Origin: Thermoanaerobaculum sp.
GTDB taxonomy: Bacteria > Acidobacteriota > Thermoanaerobaculia > Multivoradales > UBA5704
NCBI GenBank assembly: GCA_021154885.1
Contig: JAJKHS010000004.1
Coordinates: 62,001 to 126,000 of the forward strand
DNA length: 64,000 bases
Direction: 5' to 3'
The notes under the pieces are model-generated. The model was not told where the DNA came from, did not search any database, and saw nothing but the letters and a program-made list of their open reading frames with translations. The translations under genes and the position numbers were made by a program. Position 1 is the stretch's first letter. Each line of letters begins with the position of its first letter. Shown piece after piece: positions 7,641 to 17,818 of this stretch.

Positions 7641-8270
7641 TCAGGCGTCCAGCCCCGCCCGGCGCGCCGCGGCGATGTAGCCGAAGACGTACTCGAAGAG
7701 CTCGACGTGATGAAGGGCCGCCTCGGCATCCCGGCCCCAGGTGGTAAGGCCGTGGTCGCGGATGAGGAAACCGGGGACGCGCGGCGGAGCCGCCGTGAAA
7801 CGGGCGAGGAGCTCCTGGGCGATGCGCGGCACGTGGAGGTGGTTGGGGAAGACGGCGAGCGAGATGTCCGGGTCCTGGTCCCAGACGCCCAGGCCCTTGA
7901 GCATCTCGAGCGGCGGCAGGCGCAGGTCATCCCCTGTGGTCAGGCGGGCGGCGACGTTGCCCGGAATCGAGTGGACGTGGAAGCAGGCCCCGGCCTGGGG
8001 AAACTGTCGATAGACGGCGTCATGCAGGCTGGTCTCGGCCGACGGCCGGTCGTCCGCCCGCCCGCGCTCCACCACCTCGCCGCCGGGGGCGATGCGCAGG
8101 AAGTCGGCAGCGGTGAGCCGGCCCTTCGCCTTGCCGCTGGCGGTGATCCAGAAGGTGCCGTCGGCCAGGAGCAGCGAGAGGTTGCCCGCCGTGCCCCACA
8201 TCCAGCCGCGGTCGTAGAACAGCCGGGCGGCGGCGGCCAATACGTCGCGGGGATCACCGGGATCGGCCAT
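7641..8270 (-). CDS. mtnB: Methylthioribulose-1-phosphate dehydratase
   Basis: A 209-residue class II aldolase-fold protein. Zinc ligands are visible in FHVHSIPGN and in FLIRDHGLTTWG, with the active-site Glu in the PLEMLKGLG region. MtnB dehydrates methylthioribulose-1-phosphate in the methionine salvage pathway. It lies divergent from mtnD with a 77-bp gap. mtnC follows mtnD, so three consecutive salvage steps are encoded here; mtnA and mtnP are not in the window. Confidence 0.9.
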   Translation of the reverse strand: MADPGDPRDVLAAAARLFYDRGWMWGTAGNLSLLLADGTFWITASGKAKGRLTAADFLRIAPGGEVVERGRADDRPSAETSLHDAVYRQFPQAGACFHVHSIPGNVAARLTTGDDLRLPPLEMLKGLGVWDQDPDISLAVFPNHLHVPRIAQELLARFTAAPPRVPGFLIRDHGLTTWGRDAEAALHHVELFEYVFGYIAAARRAGLDA

Positions 8271-8347
8271 GGCGCAAGAGACTCTAGCATGTCACCTTTC
8301 TGCTAAGATGAAGATAGAGCGCGCCGCGAGCGCAAGGAGGTACGGGC

Positions 8348-8911
8348 ATGGCAACTCTGACGTTCCCCCAGGAAGGGCGGGTGGTGGAAGATCCCCAGGA
8401 GATCTCCCGCTTCCTCGCCGGAGTCGGCATCTGGTACGGCAAGTTCGCAGGGACGGACTCGCTGCCCGAGGACGCGGGCGACCAGGAGATCCTGGACGCC
8501 TACCAGGGCCCCATCCAGCAACTGATGCGTGAGGGCGGTTACGTGACGGCGGACGTGATCAACGTCAAGTCCACGACCCCTGGCGTGGAGGCGATGCTCG
8601 CCCGGTTCAACAAGGAGCACTGGCACGACGAGGACGAGGTCCGCTTCATCGTCGATGGCCGCGGCCTGTTCCACATCCATCCCACGGAGGGACCGACGTT
8701 CAGCCTGGAGGTGGTCAAGGGCGACATGATCCGCGTGCCGCGCGGCACCCACCACTGGTTCGACCTCTGCGCGGACAAGACCATCCGGGCGATCCGCCTC
8801 TTCCAGGACAAGTCGGGCTGGACGCCTCACTACACGGAGTCCGGCGAGGACACGAAGTTCCAGCCCCTCTGCTTCGGGCCGTCCTACATCCCCTTCCAGC
8901 GGACGCTGTAA
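8348..8911 (+). CDS. mtnD: Acireductone dioxygenase
   Basis: A 187-residue cupin. The metal site is seen as HWHDEDEVRF (two His and Glu) plus GTHHWFDL. Acireductone dioxygenase oxidises acireductone to the 2-keto acid precursor of methionine (Fe form) or takes the off-pathway route (Ni form); the sequence does not show which metal. An aaggagg site precedes the ATG. The stop lies 4 nt before the mtnC start, so the two are co-transcribed. Confidence 0.95.
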   Translation: MATLTFPQEGRVVEDPQEISRFLAGVGIWYGKFAGTDSLPEDAGDQEILDAYQGPIQQLMREGGYVTADVINVKSTTPGVEAMLARFNKEHWHDEDEVRFIVDGRGLFHIHPTEGPTFSLEVVKGDMIRVPRGTHHWFDLCADKTIRAIRLFQDKSGWTPHYTESGEDTKFQPLCFGPSYIPFQRTL

Positions 8912-8915
8912 GAGG

Positions 8916-9626
8916 GTGGCTCCGCCTGGGCCGTCCGAGACGATCGGGGCCGTCCTGACCGACGTCGAAGGCACGACGACCTCGATCTCATTCGTCTACG
9001 ACGTCCTCTTCCCCTACGCCGCCGCCCGGCTGGACCGCTACTGCTCGCAGCCCGATCCGGGACCTGAGCTGGCGGCGGCGCTCTCCCAACTGCGCCGGGA
9101 GCATGACGAGGAGACCGCGAAGGGGATGGCCCTGCCTCCTTTCGGCGCCGACTACGCGCGCCGCCTGATGGCCGAAGACCGGAAATCGACCGGCCTCAAG
9201 CTCCTCCAAGGGTTGATCTGGGAGGAGGGGTACCTGAGCGGCGCACTGCAAGGGCACGTCTTTCCCGACGTGCCGGAGGCGCTCGCAGCCTGGCGCGTCG
9301 CGGGATTGCGCCTGCGGGTCTTCTCCTCCGGCAGCGTGCGAGCCCAGCAGCTCCTCTTCGGCCACACGGGCTACGGTGACCTGACCCCTCTCTTCGAGGG
9401 CTACCACGACACCACGACAGGCCCCAAGCGGGAGGCGGCCTCCTACGCCGCCATCGCCGCGGCGTACGGCCTGGCCCCCGGGGAGATCCTCTACCTGAGC
9501 GACGTGCGCGAAGAGCTGGACGCCGCCGCCGCGGCCGGCTTGCGCACCGGCCTGCTGGTGCGCCCGGGGAACCAGCCGTCGGAGCCGGGGGGGCATGCGG
9601 TGTATGGGGATTTCAGCGTGATATAA
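8916..9626 (+). CDS. mtnC: Enolase-phosphatase E1 (methionine salvage)
   Basis: A 236-residue HAD-family enzyme. Motif I is TDVEGTTTSISFVYD, motif II includes FSSGSVRAQQLLFG, and the C-terminal acidic motif is LYLSDVREELDAA. It converts the diketo phosphate intermediate to acireductone, the substrate of the neighbouring MtnD. The GTG at 8916 was chosen because the catalytic Asp comes within the usual distance and mtnD ends just upstream. The TIR-CHAT gene starts only 6 nt after its stop. Confidence 0.93.
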   Translation: MAPPGPSETIGAVLTDVEGTTTSISFVYDVLFPYAAARLDRYCSQPDPGPELAAALSQLRREHDEETAKGMALPPFGADYARRLMAEDRKSTGLKLLQGLIWEEGYLSGALQGHVFPDVPEALAAWRVAGLRLRVFSSGSVRAQQLLFGHTGYGDLTPLFEGYHDTTTGPKREAASYAAIAAAYGLAPGEILYLSDVREELDAAAAAGLRTGLLVRPGNQPSEPGGHAVYGDFSVI

Positions 9627-9632
9627 GACAAC

Positions 9633-12600
9633 GTGCTCTTCATCTCTCACGCCTCCGCCGATGACGCCTTCGTCACCGAGTTGCGCCGGGCTTTGGAGGC
9701 GCTCAACCTCACCGTCTGGGTGGACTACCGCAACTTGCGAGGGGGCAGCAAGCTGGCGCCGGAGATCGCGGCGGCCATCGAGCAGGCGCGGCGGTTCCTG
9801 GTCGTGCTCAGCCCGAGCACGGTCAATTCGCCGTGGGTGCGCCGCGAGATCCAAAAGGCTCTCGCCGTCGAGCAGAGCCGCAAGGCAGAGGGTTACCGCG
9901 TCATTCCCCTGCTTTTGCCTGGCATCACACCCGGGGCGCTGGGAACCTGGTTCGAGGAAGAGCCGGTCGCCGTGCCCATCGAGGTCGGTCCCACCGGCTT
10001 GAGCGCTGCCATGCCCGCCCTCCTTGCCGCTTTGGGGGAGCGGCTGTCCACCGATCCATCCTCGGTCAAGCAGCCCAGCTCCAGACCCATCGAAGAGCTG
10101 ATCCTCGCGCTTGCCGACCCCAAGATCGAAACCCACGAGGGGAAGCGCCGGGCCACGGCCACCGCCACGCTCATTTACGAGCCGGCCCAATCCGGTGCGC
10201 GACGGGTCGAGAGCCGGCGCTTTGCGTTCACCGCGCCGCTCGGTCCCATCGAGACCGCCGATCTGCGTTGGTATCTGGAAACCTATTCCATCTGGCCGGA
10301 CAAGCTGGCGCAGGAACGCGCCGAGGGGATCGCGAACAGGCTGCCGCGGTGGGGTCAGGAGCTTTACCAGGCCGCGCTGAGCGCAGAATCCGCCGATGAG
10401 GCCCTGAACGCTTGGAAGAACGCAGCCGCGAACGTTGCTGACCGGCGCTTCTCCGTGCAGGTGGACCGCGAGCTTCCCGAGGGCTCCGCCAAAGAAACCC
10501 AAGCCGCTGCGGGCGAGGCCGCCACCGAGCTGCTGGCGTTGCCGTGGGAGCTCCTCCACGACGGCTACTCCTGGCTGTTCCAGGGAAAGCACGCCGTGCG
10601 CGTAACGCGGCGCCTGCCCAACCGGCGTCCCCAGCCCGCTTGGTCCACCTCGTTGCCCGTACGCATCCTGCTCGTCAGCGCGCGGCCGGAGAAGGACAAA
10701 GGGAAGCGTATCGGCTACATCGATCACCGGGTCAGCGCCCGGCCGTTAATTGAGGCGGTTGAGAATCTGGGCTCCCTCGCCCGTCTCTCCCTTCTCCAGC
10801 CGCCTACCTACGCCGCGCTGAAAAAGGCTCTAGAAGCTGGCGATGAAGGTCAACCGTTCGACGTCGTCCACTTCGACGGCCACGGCGTGTATGACCCGCA
10901 GATCGGCCTCGGCGGGCTGTGCTTCGAAGATCCGAACGATGAAGCCAAGCTGGAGGAGCGGAGGCTGGATTTCGTGGACGCCGCCCGGCTCGCCGGCCTG
11001 GTCCGGGAGCATCGTATCCCGCTGGTGTTCCTCGAAGCCTGCCAGACCGCAGTGGCCGAGGTGGACCCCACCGCCTCGGTCGCTGGGCGGCTGCTCGAAG
11101 AGGGCGTCACCTCCGTGGTCGCCATGAGCTACAGCGTGCTGGTGGAGACGGCCCGGCGTTTCGTGCAGGCGTTCTACAGCGAGCTGGCCACGGGCGCGCG
11201 GGTAGGCCGGGCGATGCTTGCCGGCCAGCAGGCGCTGTTCGCCGACACCTGGCGGGGAAAGGACTTTGGCGCCGGCGAGCTGCGGCTTCAGGACTGGTTC
11301 GTGCCGGTGCTCTATCAGGAAGAGCAGGACCCGCAGCTCATCACCAGGATTTCGCCGCAGGAGGTCCAACAGCTCGAGGCGAAGAAACGCCGGTTGAGCC
11401 TCGGCGACCTGCCCGCGCCGCCGCCGCATAGCTTTCAGGGGCGAAGCCGCGAGCTGCTGGCGCTGGAGCGCCTGCTGCATCGCGAGCGGTGGGCGGTGGT
11501 GCGCGGCACCGGCGGTCAGGGCAAGACCACTCTGGCCATCGAGCTGGCCCGCTGGCTCACCCGTACCGGACGCTTCGCCCGGGCGGCCTTCGTGAATCTG
11601 GAGCACCATCGGGACGCCCGCGCGGTGCTGGACACCCTGGGCCATCAGCTCCTGCCCGACGGTGACAAGACGTTCTCCGTCGCCCAGTTCCGCGACTTCG
11701 ACGAGGCGGTCCAGCACGTCGAGCGCGCTCTGCACGATCAGCCCAGCATCCTGGTGCTCGACAACTGCGAGAGCGTGCTGCCCGAGCGGGGAGAGCCGGC
11801 CGCGCCAGGCTCCGAAGACGCCGCCTCGGCGATCTTCGCCCTCTGCCAGCGCCTCCTGGACGCCGCCCCGCGCACCCGCCTGGTCTTCACCACCCGCGAG
11901 CCTTTGCCGCCGCCGTTCGCTGCCGGCAAGTGCGAGCGGGAGCTGGGCGCTTTGGATCGAAACGACGCCATCGAGCTGGTCAGCGAGGTGATGAAGCAGA
12001 ACGGCTGGACGCCTCCTGACGATACGGGCAGCACGCCGCAGGAGATCACCGACTTGGTGGACGCGGTGAACCGTCACGCCCGCGCCCTGGTGCTCCTGGC
12101 GCGCGAGGTGGCCCGCCACGGAGTCCAAGGAACCACTGGGGACCTGAGGTCCCTGATGGCCGGCCTGGAGAAGAAGCACCCTGGCGACCGCGAGAACTCG
12201 CTCTACGCCAGCGTCGCTCTCTCTCTGCGCCGGCTCTCCGCGGACTCGCGCGTGCACGTCCGGGTTCTGGCGGTCTGCCAGGGCGGCGTATACCTCGGGG
12301 CCCTTGCGATGCTTACGGGTCTGGAGCCGGACGCCGCCCGCCCGTTGGCAATCGAGCTGATCGAAGTCAGCTTGGGGGAAGACATGGGCTACGGCCACCT
12401 GCGCCTGGACCCCGGCCTGTCCCCTTACCTGTTGGGCGAGCTGGCTGCCGGCGAAGCGGATGCCCTCCGCTCTCGCTGGGCCGAGGCGATGGCCCAACTG
12501 ACGGGGTATCTCTACGACGAATGGTTTAAAAACGCCCGCCTCGCCGCGCAACTGACGCTGCTGGAGCTCCCCAACCTCCTCGCCATGCTGGACTGGCTCC

Positions 12601-13994
12601 AGGCCCGCTGGCCGCCGGAGGAAGTAGTGGGCCTGGCGGGTCGCGTAGAAGGATTGGTGACCAACCTGGGCCGGCCGCAGGCCCTGGCGCGGGCCACCCG
12701 GGTGCGCGAACAGGCCGCGCAGAAGCTGGGCGACTGGAGCCACGCCCACTACCAATCAGAAGATGCAAACATCGACCGCCTGCTGGAACGCGGCGACCTC
12801 CCCACCGCGCACGCCACCGGCCAACAGCTCCTCGCGAAATGCCTTGCCGCTGGCGAGGCGGCTTACCCTGAGGCGCCCTACGACATCGCAATGGCGCATT
12901 TCAAAATCGGCCGGGTGCTAAAAAGGGGGGGCGCGGCCGAAGATGCCCTGGCGCCGTTGGCGGAAGCGCAGCGCCGGTTTCAGAAGCTGGCCGATGCGGG
13001 CGATACCAGAGCCCAGCGCATGGCTGCTGTCGCCATCACGGAGACCGGCGATTGCCTGAGCGATCTCGGGCGCTTGGATGAGGCTGCGGAGGCGTATGAG
13101 GAGGGCATCGACCTCGACCAGCAAGAGAATCGATTGAGAGATGTAGCCGCCGGCAAATTCCAGCTCGGCACCGTGCGGCTCTTACAGAAACGCTATGAGG
13201 AGGCGCTGGAGATCTACGCGGATGCCCGCGACGCCTTCGATTCTCTGGGCGAGCCACGTATGGTCGCCACGGCCTTGCATCAGATCGGTAGGGTTCATGA
13301 AGACGCCGGTCAGTTCGAGCCCGCCGAGCGGGCCTACCGCCAATCCCTGAGGATCAAGGTGCGGGAGAACGACCTTGCCGGCCAGGCCGCCACCCTGAAC
13401 CAACTGGGCAACCTCTACGACAGGATGGACAGGCTTGAGGAGGCAGCGGCGTTTTCCAGGCAAGCGGCTGATGCCTATGTACGGCTCGCGAATCTCGCAA
13501 ATGAAGGAAAGGTACGAAACAACCTGGCCTACACACTGATCAAGCTCCACCGCTACGACGAAGCCCGGCAGGAGCTCCAGCGGGCGATTGAGTGCAAGAG
13601 GCCTTATGGCCACGCCGCGACACCCTGGAACGCCTGGTCATTTCTGGAAGACCTCGAACGCGCCACCGGCCACGCCGAAGCCGCACAGGCCGCCCGGCAG
13701 CAGGCGATCGAGACCTATCTGGCCTACCGCCGGGCTGGGGGGTTCAGCCAGAGCAACCAGGCCCAGCTCTTCGCTCAGGTAGCCCAAGCGATCCAGCAGA
13801 GCGCCGTGTTGGAGATGCAGAAGCGGTTGAACGCTCTGCTAGAGCCCGACGATCCGCCGACCTTCATTGCGCTCATCCGGCAACTCCAAGCCATTCTCGC
13901 CGGCGACCGCGATCCCGCCCTTGCCGCCGATCCTGAGTTGTACTACAGGGACGCTGCCGAGCTGCAGCTCCTGCTCGAAGCTCTCTCGCCCTGA
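9633..13994 (+). CDS. TIR-CHAT-STAND NTPase-TPR protein (predicted immune/cell-death effector)
   Basis: A 1453-residue multidomain protein. Residues 1-135 form a TIR domain that begins LFISHASADDAFV and contains SPWVRRE: W68 and E72 fit the WxxxE motif of NAD-cleaving bacterial TIRs. Residues ~290-560 form a CHAT caspase-like protease, with HFDGHG (His417) and FLEACQTA (Cys470) as the likely dyad. Residues ~600-900 are a STAND/NB-ARC-type NTPase (Walker A GTGGQGKTT, K631; Walker B ILVLDNCES). The rest is helical TPR sensor sequence (~1050-1350). The GTG start gives an intact TIR and lies 6 nt after mtnC, without a convincing ribosome site. The pairing of an NADase-type and a protease-type effector on one STAND chassis is unusual. 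Defence is inferred from domain families. Confidence 0.85.
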   Translation: MLFISHASADDAFVTELRRALEALNLTVWVDYRNLRGGSKLAPEIAAAIEQARRFLVVLSPSTVNSPWVRREIQKALAVEQSRKAEGYRVIPLLLPGITPGALGTWFEEEPVAVPIEVGPTGLSAAMPALLAALGERLSTDPSSVKQPSSRPIEELILALADPKIETHEGKRRATATATLIYEPAQSGARRVESRRFAFTAPLGPIETADLRWYLETYSIWPDKLAQERAEGIANRLPRWGQELYQAALSAESADEALNAWKNAAANVADRRFSVQVDRELPEGSAKETQAAAGEAATELLALPWELLHDGYSWLFQGKHAVRVTRRLPNRRPQPAWSTSLPVRILLVSARPEKDKGKRIGYIDHRVSARPLIEAVENLGSLARLSLLQPPTYAALKKALEAGDEGQPFDVVHFDGHGVYDPQIGLGGLCFEDPNDEAKLEERRLDFVDAARLAGLVREHRIPLVFLEACQTAVAEVDPTASVAGRLLEEGVTSVVAMSYSVLVETARRFVQAFYSELATGARVGRAMLAGQQALFADTWRGKDFGAGELRLQDWFVPVLYQEEQDPQLITRISPQEVQQLEAKKRRLSLGDLPAPPPHSFQGRSRELLALERLLHRERWAVVRGTGGQGKTTLAIELARWLTRTGRFARAAFVNLEHHRDARAVLDTLGHQLLPDGDKTFSVAQFRDFDEAVQHVERALHDQPSILVLDNCESVLPERGEPAAPGSEDAASAIFALCQRLLDAAPRTRLVFTTREPLPPPFAAGKCERELGALDRNDAIELVSEVMKQNGWTPPDDTGSTPQEITDLVDAVNRHARALVLLAREVARHGVQGTTGDLRSLMAGLEKKHPGDRENSLYASVALSLRRLSADSRVHVRVLAVCQGGVYLGALAMLTGLEPDAARPLAIELIEVSLGEDMGYGHLRLDPGLSPYLLGELAAGEADALRSRWAEAMAQLTGYLYDEWFKNARLAAQLTLLELPNLLAMLDWLQARWPPEEVVGLAGRVEGLVTNLGRPQALARATRVREQAAQKLGDWSHAHYQSEDANIDRLLERGDLPTAHATGQQLLAKCLAAGEAAYPEAPYDIAMAHFKIGRVLKRGGAAEDALAPLAEAQRRFQKLADAGDTRAQRMAAVAITETGDCLSDLGRLDEAAEAYEEGIDLDQQENRLRDVAAGKFQLGTVRLLQKRYEEALEIYADARDAFDSLGEPRMVATALHQIGRVHEDAGQFEPAERAYRQSLRIKVRENDLAGQAATLNQLGNLYDRMDRLEEAAAFSRQAADAYVRLANLANEGKVRNNLAYTLIKLHRYDEARQELQRAIECKRPYGHAATPWNAWSFLEDLERATGHAEAAQAARQQAIETYLAYRRAGGFSQSNQAQLFAQVAQAIQQSAVLEMQKRLNALLEPDDPPTFIALIRQLQAILAGDRDPALAADPELYYRDAAELQLLLEALSP

Positions 13995-14074
13995 AGGCGG
14001 ACCGCTGGCCTGCCGATGCATCAGGGTGTTTCGAAAGTGCTGATCTCCACCTGCCGCCTGGGTCTGAAGACCCT

Positions 14075-14146
14075 GGCTACCCTCGGTAGTCCCTGCGGGA
14101 CCCATGGAGCGAAACTGTGGTCCCGCAGGGACTACCGAGGGTAGCC
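14075..14146. repeat. Palindromic element with perfect 28-bp arms
   Basis: Bases 14075-14102 (ggctaccctcggtagtccct and onward) are an exact reverse complement of 14119-14146, with a 16-nt loop. It follows the TIR-CHAT stop by about 80 bp and could terminate its transcript. A degenerate half-copy (gggctaccgacggtagtt) recurs near 37330, and the adjoining tag ccaggatttcaatccc near 14146 recurs near 37205. This is therefore a modular dispersed family. Confidence 0.8.
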
Positions 14147-14221
14147 CAGGATTTCAATCCCGGGCGCCATCGGAGTCGCTGGCGATCTTTCGAGACACCC
14201 TCCCAGGGTGTTTCAGGGGAC

Positions 14222-14357
14222 GTCCTGCCAGAGAGGCTACCAGAGGAAAGCGGCCGACCAGGGAGTCCAGACGGTCCGCTTCGGGCGTGGCCCTGCCCGT
14301 GAAGTAGTCGAGCGAGACGGACGTGTCAACGAGAACCTGGAGACTACAAAAATTCAT
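14222..14357 (-). pseudogene. N-terminal fragment of a PIN-domain (VapC-type) toxin
   Basis: The minus-strand frame reads VLVDTSVSLDYFTGRATPEA followed by DRLDSLVGRFPLV. This is the first strand and helix of a VapC PIN domain with the first catalytic Asp. Similarity stops about 45 residues in. The remaining acidic residues and the C-terminal two-thirds are absent, so the gene is a truncated remnant. Confidence 0.65.
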
Positions 14358-14479
14358 ATGCTTTGGAGCAGAGGATGGGAGTCCGGGGCTTGCGTTCGTT
14401 GGAGGGAATGTCCCGCCTGTGGGTTTTGGAGCCTGGTCCGAGATCGCCGCCGTTCTCCAAGTGGACTATCATTCAGGCT

Positions 14480-14612
14480 ATGAGCGGGCAGGTCAAGGAT
14501 TTCTGGAGCAGGGAGCGGCGCTCCTCAAGGCTGCAGGGGCGAGGGAGGTGTATGTCTTCGGTTCGGTGGCTGCGGCGTGTGGCCTGATCTGGAGAGGGGG
14601 GGCCGAGAAAAA
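14480..14612 (+). pseudogene. Frameshifted fragment of a MNT-type nucleotidyltransferase
   Basis: Starting from an ATG at 14480 (MSGQVKDF), a shift of frame gives LEQGAALLKAAGAREVYVFG and then SVA. This is the N-terminus and GS motif of minimal nucleotidyltransferases. A second shift gives GVWPDLERG. The downstream DxD catalytic pair is missing, and the fragment ends where the 137-bp repeat begins. It is a decayed antitoxin/NTase gene, possibly broken by the repeat. Confidence 0.6.
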
Positions 14613-14613
14613 A

Positions 14614-14750
14614 CGGAGTTAGCTGGCCGGCGGGACGCCGGCGGTCCCAGGGGGCCCGGCTGGAGCGTTCTTGCTTTTCTCCCTCTTCTCCCGGTCGGGG
14701 GGAGGGCGATGGGAGAAGAGGGCCGGGGTGATGAGGGGTCTTCTCCCGGT
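14614..14750 (+). repeat. 137-bp dispersed repeat, copy A
   Basis: From cggagttag to tcttctcccggt this segment matches 37043-37179 over the same length with only scattered differences. It includes an internal GC palindrome (gccggcgggacgccggc) and a pyrimidine/purine inverted pair (ctccctcttctcccggtc with gatgggagaagaggg). The element carries no coding sequence. Confidence 0.85.
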
Positions 14751-14770
14751 CGAGGGAATTGAGCCCTCCC

Positions 14771-16865
14771 CTACACCGCCTTCGCCCGCGCCTCGGCCTT
14801 GTCCACCACCATCTCGGTCAGCTTGGCGGTTCTCGAGACGGTGCGCCCGATCGCCTGCAGCAGGGCGAGGCGATTGCTGCGCACGGCTTCGTCCTCGGCC
14901 ATCACCAGCACCTCGACGAAGAAGCGGTCGAGCACCGGAGCGAGATCGGCCACGCGGCGCAGGCAGCGCTCGTAGTCGCCCGCGGCGGCGGCCTCCTCGA
15001 TGTCGGAGCGCAGCTCGTTGAAGGCGGCGGCCAGGTCCTTCTCCGCCGGCTCCACGAGACGCGCCTCGTCGAGGGTTCGCTCGGCAGCATCTTTGACGAT
15101 GTTGGCGATGCGCTTGGCGGCCAGCACGACGGTGAGGAAACCGGGGGTCTCCCGCACTTTGTGCAGGGCGTCCACTCTTGCGCGGAGATCCGGCAGGTTG
15201 CTGCTGCCCACGGCCAGGGCGGCTTCGATCTCGTCGTAGGCATAGCCCGCGAGGCCCAGCAGGTAGCGGATGCGGTCGTTCAGGAAGTGACGCAGGTCCT
15301 CGAGGATCTGCTCCGGTTTGCGGGTCAGCCGGTCGCCGAATAGATTCGCGGCCTCGACGGCGGCTTTCTCCAGGTCCAGGGCGAGGCCGCCTTCGAGGCA
15401 AATCCGCACCACGCCCTGCGCGGCGCGACGCAGGCCGAAGGGGTCTTTGCTGCCGGTGGGGATCAGTCCCAGGCCGAAGATGCCCACCAGGGTGTCGAGA
15501 CGGTCGGCGAGGGCGGTGACCTGGCCCACACGACCGCGGGGAAGCGGGTCCTCCGTCGAGGCCGGCAGGTATTGATCGTAGACCGCCTGCCAGACCGCTT
15601 CCGGCTGCCCCTCCTCGCGGGCGTAGATGCCGCCCATGATCCCCTGGAGGGAGGTGAACTCCTTGACCATCTCGGTCGCGAGGTCGACTTTGAGGAGACG
15701 CGCGGCTTCGACGGCGGGCACCTTCTCCGCCGTCCAGCCGAGCTGGTCGCAGATCGTCGCGGCCAGCGATTCCAGGCGCAGGGTCTTGACGGCGTAGCTC
15801 CCCAGCCGCTCGTGGAAGTTGAGCGACTGGAGCTGCTCGGCCCGCCGGGCGAGACCCGCCTTGAGGTCCTCACCGTAGAAGAAGCGGGCATCGGCGAGGC
15901 GGGCGGCCACCACCCACTCGTTGCCGGAGCGGACGCGGCCCGCCGGATCGTCCGGCCGGTCCATGACGGTGAGGAAGTAGGGCAGGAGCTTGCCGTGCTT
16001 GCCGGGAGAGGCCACGGTGAGAGCGCTCTGGTGGTCCCGCAGGCTGGTGGCGAGCACCTCGGCGGGAAGCTCCAGGAAGGCGTCGCCGAAGCTCCCCTCC
16101 ATGACGCCGGGGATCTCGCAGATGGCCGCCAGCTTGTCGAGCAGGGAGGGATCGTCCACCAGCGTGCCGCCCAGGGCCTCGGCCTGGCTGCGCATGGTGT
16201 CGTGGAGCGCGCGCCGGCGCTCGGCCGGCCGCACCTCGAGATGGCGGTCGGCGAGCTGGCGCTTGTAGTCTTCGCCGTCCGCGATCCGAAACGCGGCAGG
16301 AGACAATGTGGGATGCCCCTCCGTGGTGTCGCCCGCGGTGATGCCGAAGAGCTCGAAGGGCACCACCTCGCCGTCCAGCAGCGAGACGACGCCGTGCACC
16401 GGCCGCACCCACGGCCCCGTGCCGCTCCCCCACCGCATGGTCTTGGCCCAGGAGATGCCGGCGAGGATGCGGGGCACGATCTCCGCCAGCACCTCGCGGG
16501 TGGACCGGCCGGAGATCTTCTTCGTCGCCGCCAGGTACTCGCCCTTCTCCGTCTGCACCCGCGAGAGCTGATCGGGCGGGAGGCCCGTGCGCTTGGCGAA
16601 GCCCAGCAGGGCCGGCGTGGGTTTGCCGTCGGCGGTGAAGGCGGCGCGCACGGGCGGTCCCATCACCTGCTCCTCGCGGTCCGGCTCGCCCTCCGGCAGA
16701 CCGGAGAGGATGAGCACCAGCCGCCGTGGGGTGTAGCCGGTCTCCACCTCGCGAGGGCCGATACCGCGGGCCATCAGCTCCTCGAAGACACGGGTCGCCA
16801 GCTCCTTCACCCCGGGCTCCAGCATGCGGGCCGGAATCTCCTCGCTCCTGACTTCCAGAAGAAAC

Positions 16866-16879
<14 letters not shown>
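14771..16879 (-). CDS. glyS: Glycyl-tRNA synthetase beta subunit
   Basis: A 702-residue protein with the expected N-terminus ([20 protein letters not shown]). It also shows family signatures such as [20 protein letters not shown] and [20 protein letters not shown]. With GlyQ it forms the bacterial alpha2/beta2 enzyme that charges tRNA-Gly; the beta subunit contacts the tRNA through its C-terminal anticodon-binding region. The start at 16879 overlaps the end of glyQ by 14 bases, so translation is coupled. Confidence 0.97.
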
Positions 16880-17789
<910 letters not shown>

Positions 17790-17818
17790 GGGGCGGAGAT
17801 TATCAGCTACCGCCGCCC

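Larger units (their letters stand above)
13995..14770. other. 776-bp gap with gene fragments and repeats, no intact gene
   Basis: This stretch between the TIR-CHAT gene and glyS contains a 28-bp-arm palindrome, a PIN-domain fragment (minus), a nucleotidyltransferase fragment (plus) and one copy of a 137-bp dispersed repeat; each is listed separately. I see no complete reading frame with a plausible start. Confidence 0.7.

Noticed and set aside
8271-8347. SAM riboswitch between mtnB and mtnD
   Set aside because: The gap is only 77 bp, with no kink-turn or conserved SAM-I/II core visible.
10830-12755. Long minus-strand frame inside the TIR-CHAT gene
   Set aside because: A codon-bias shadow of the real gene, with no start signal and no family pattern.
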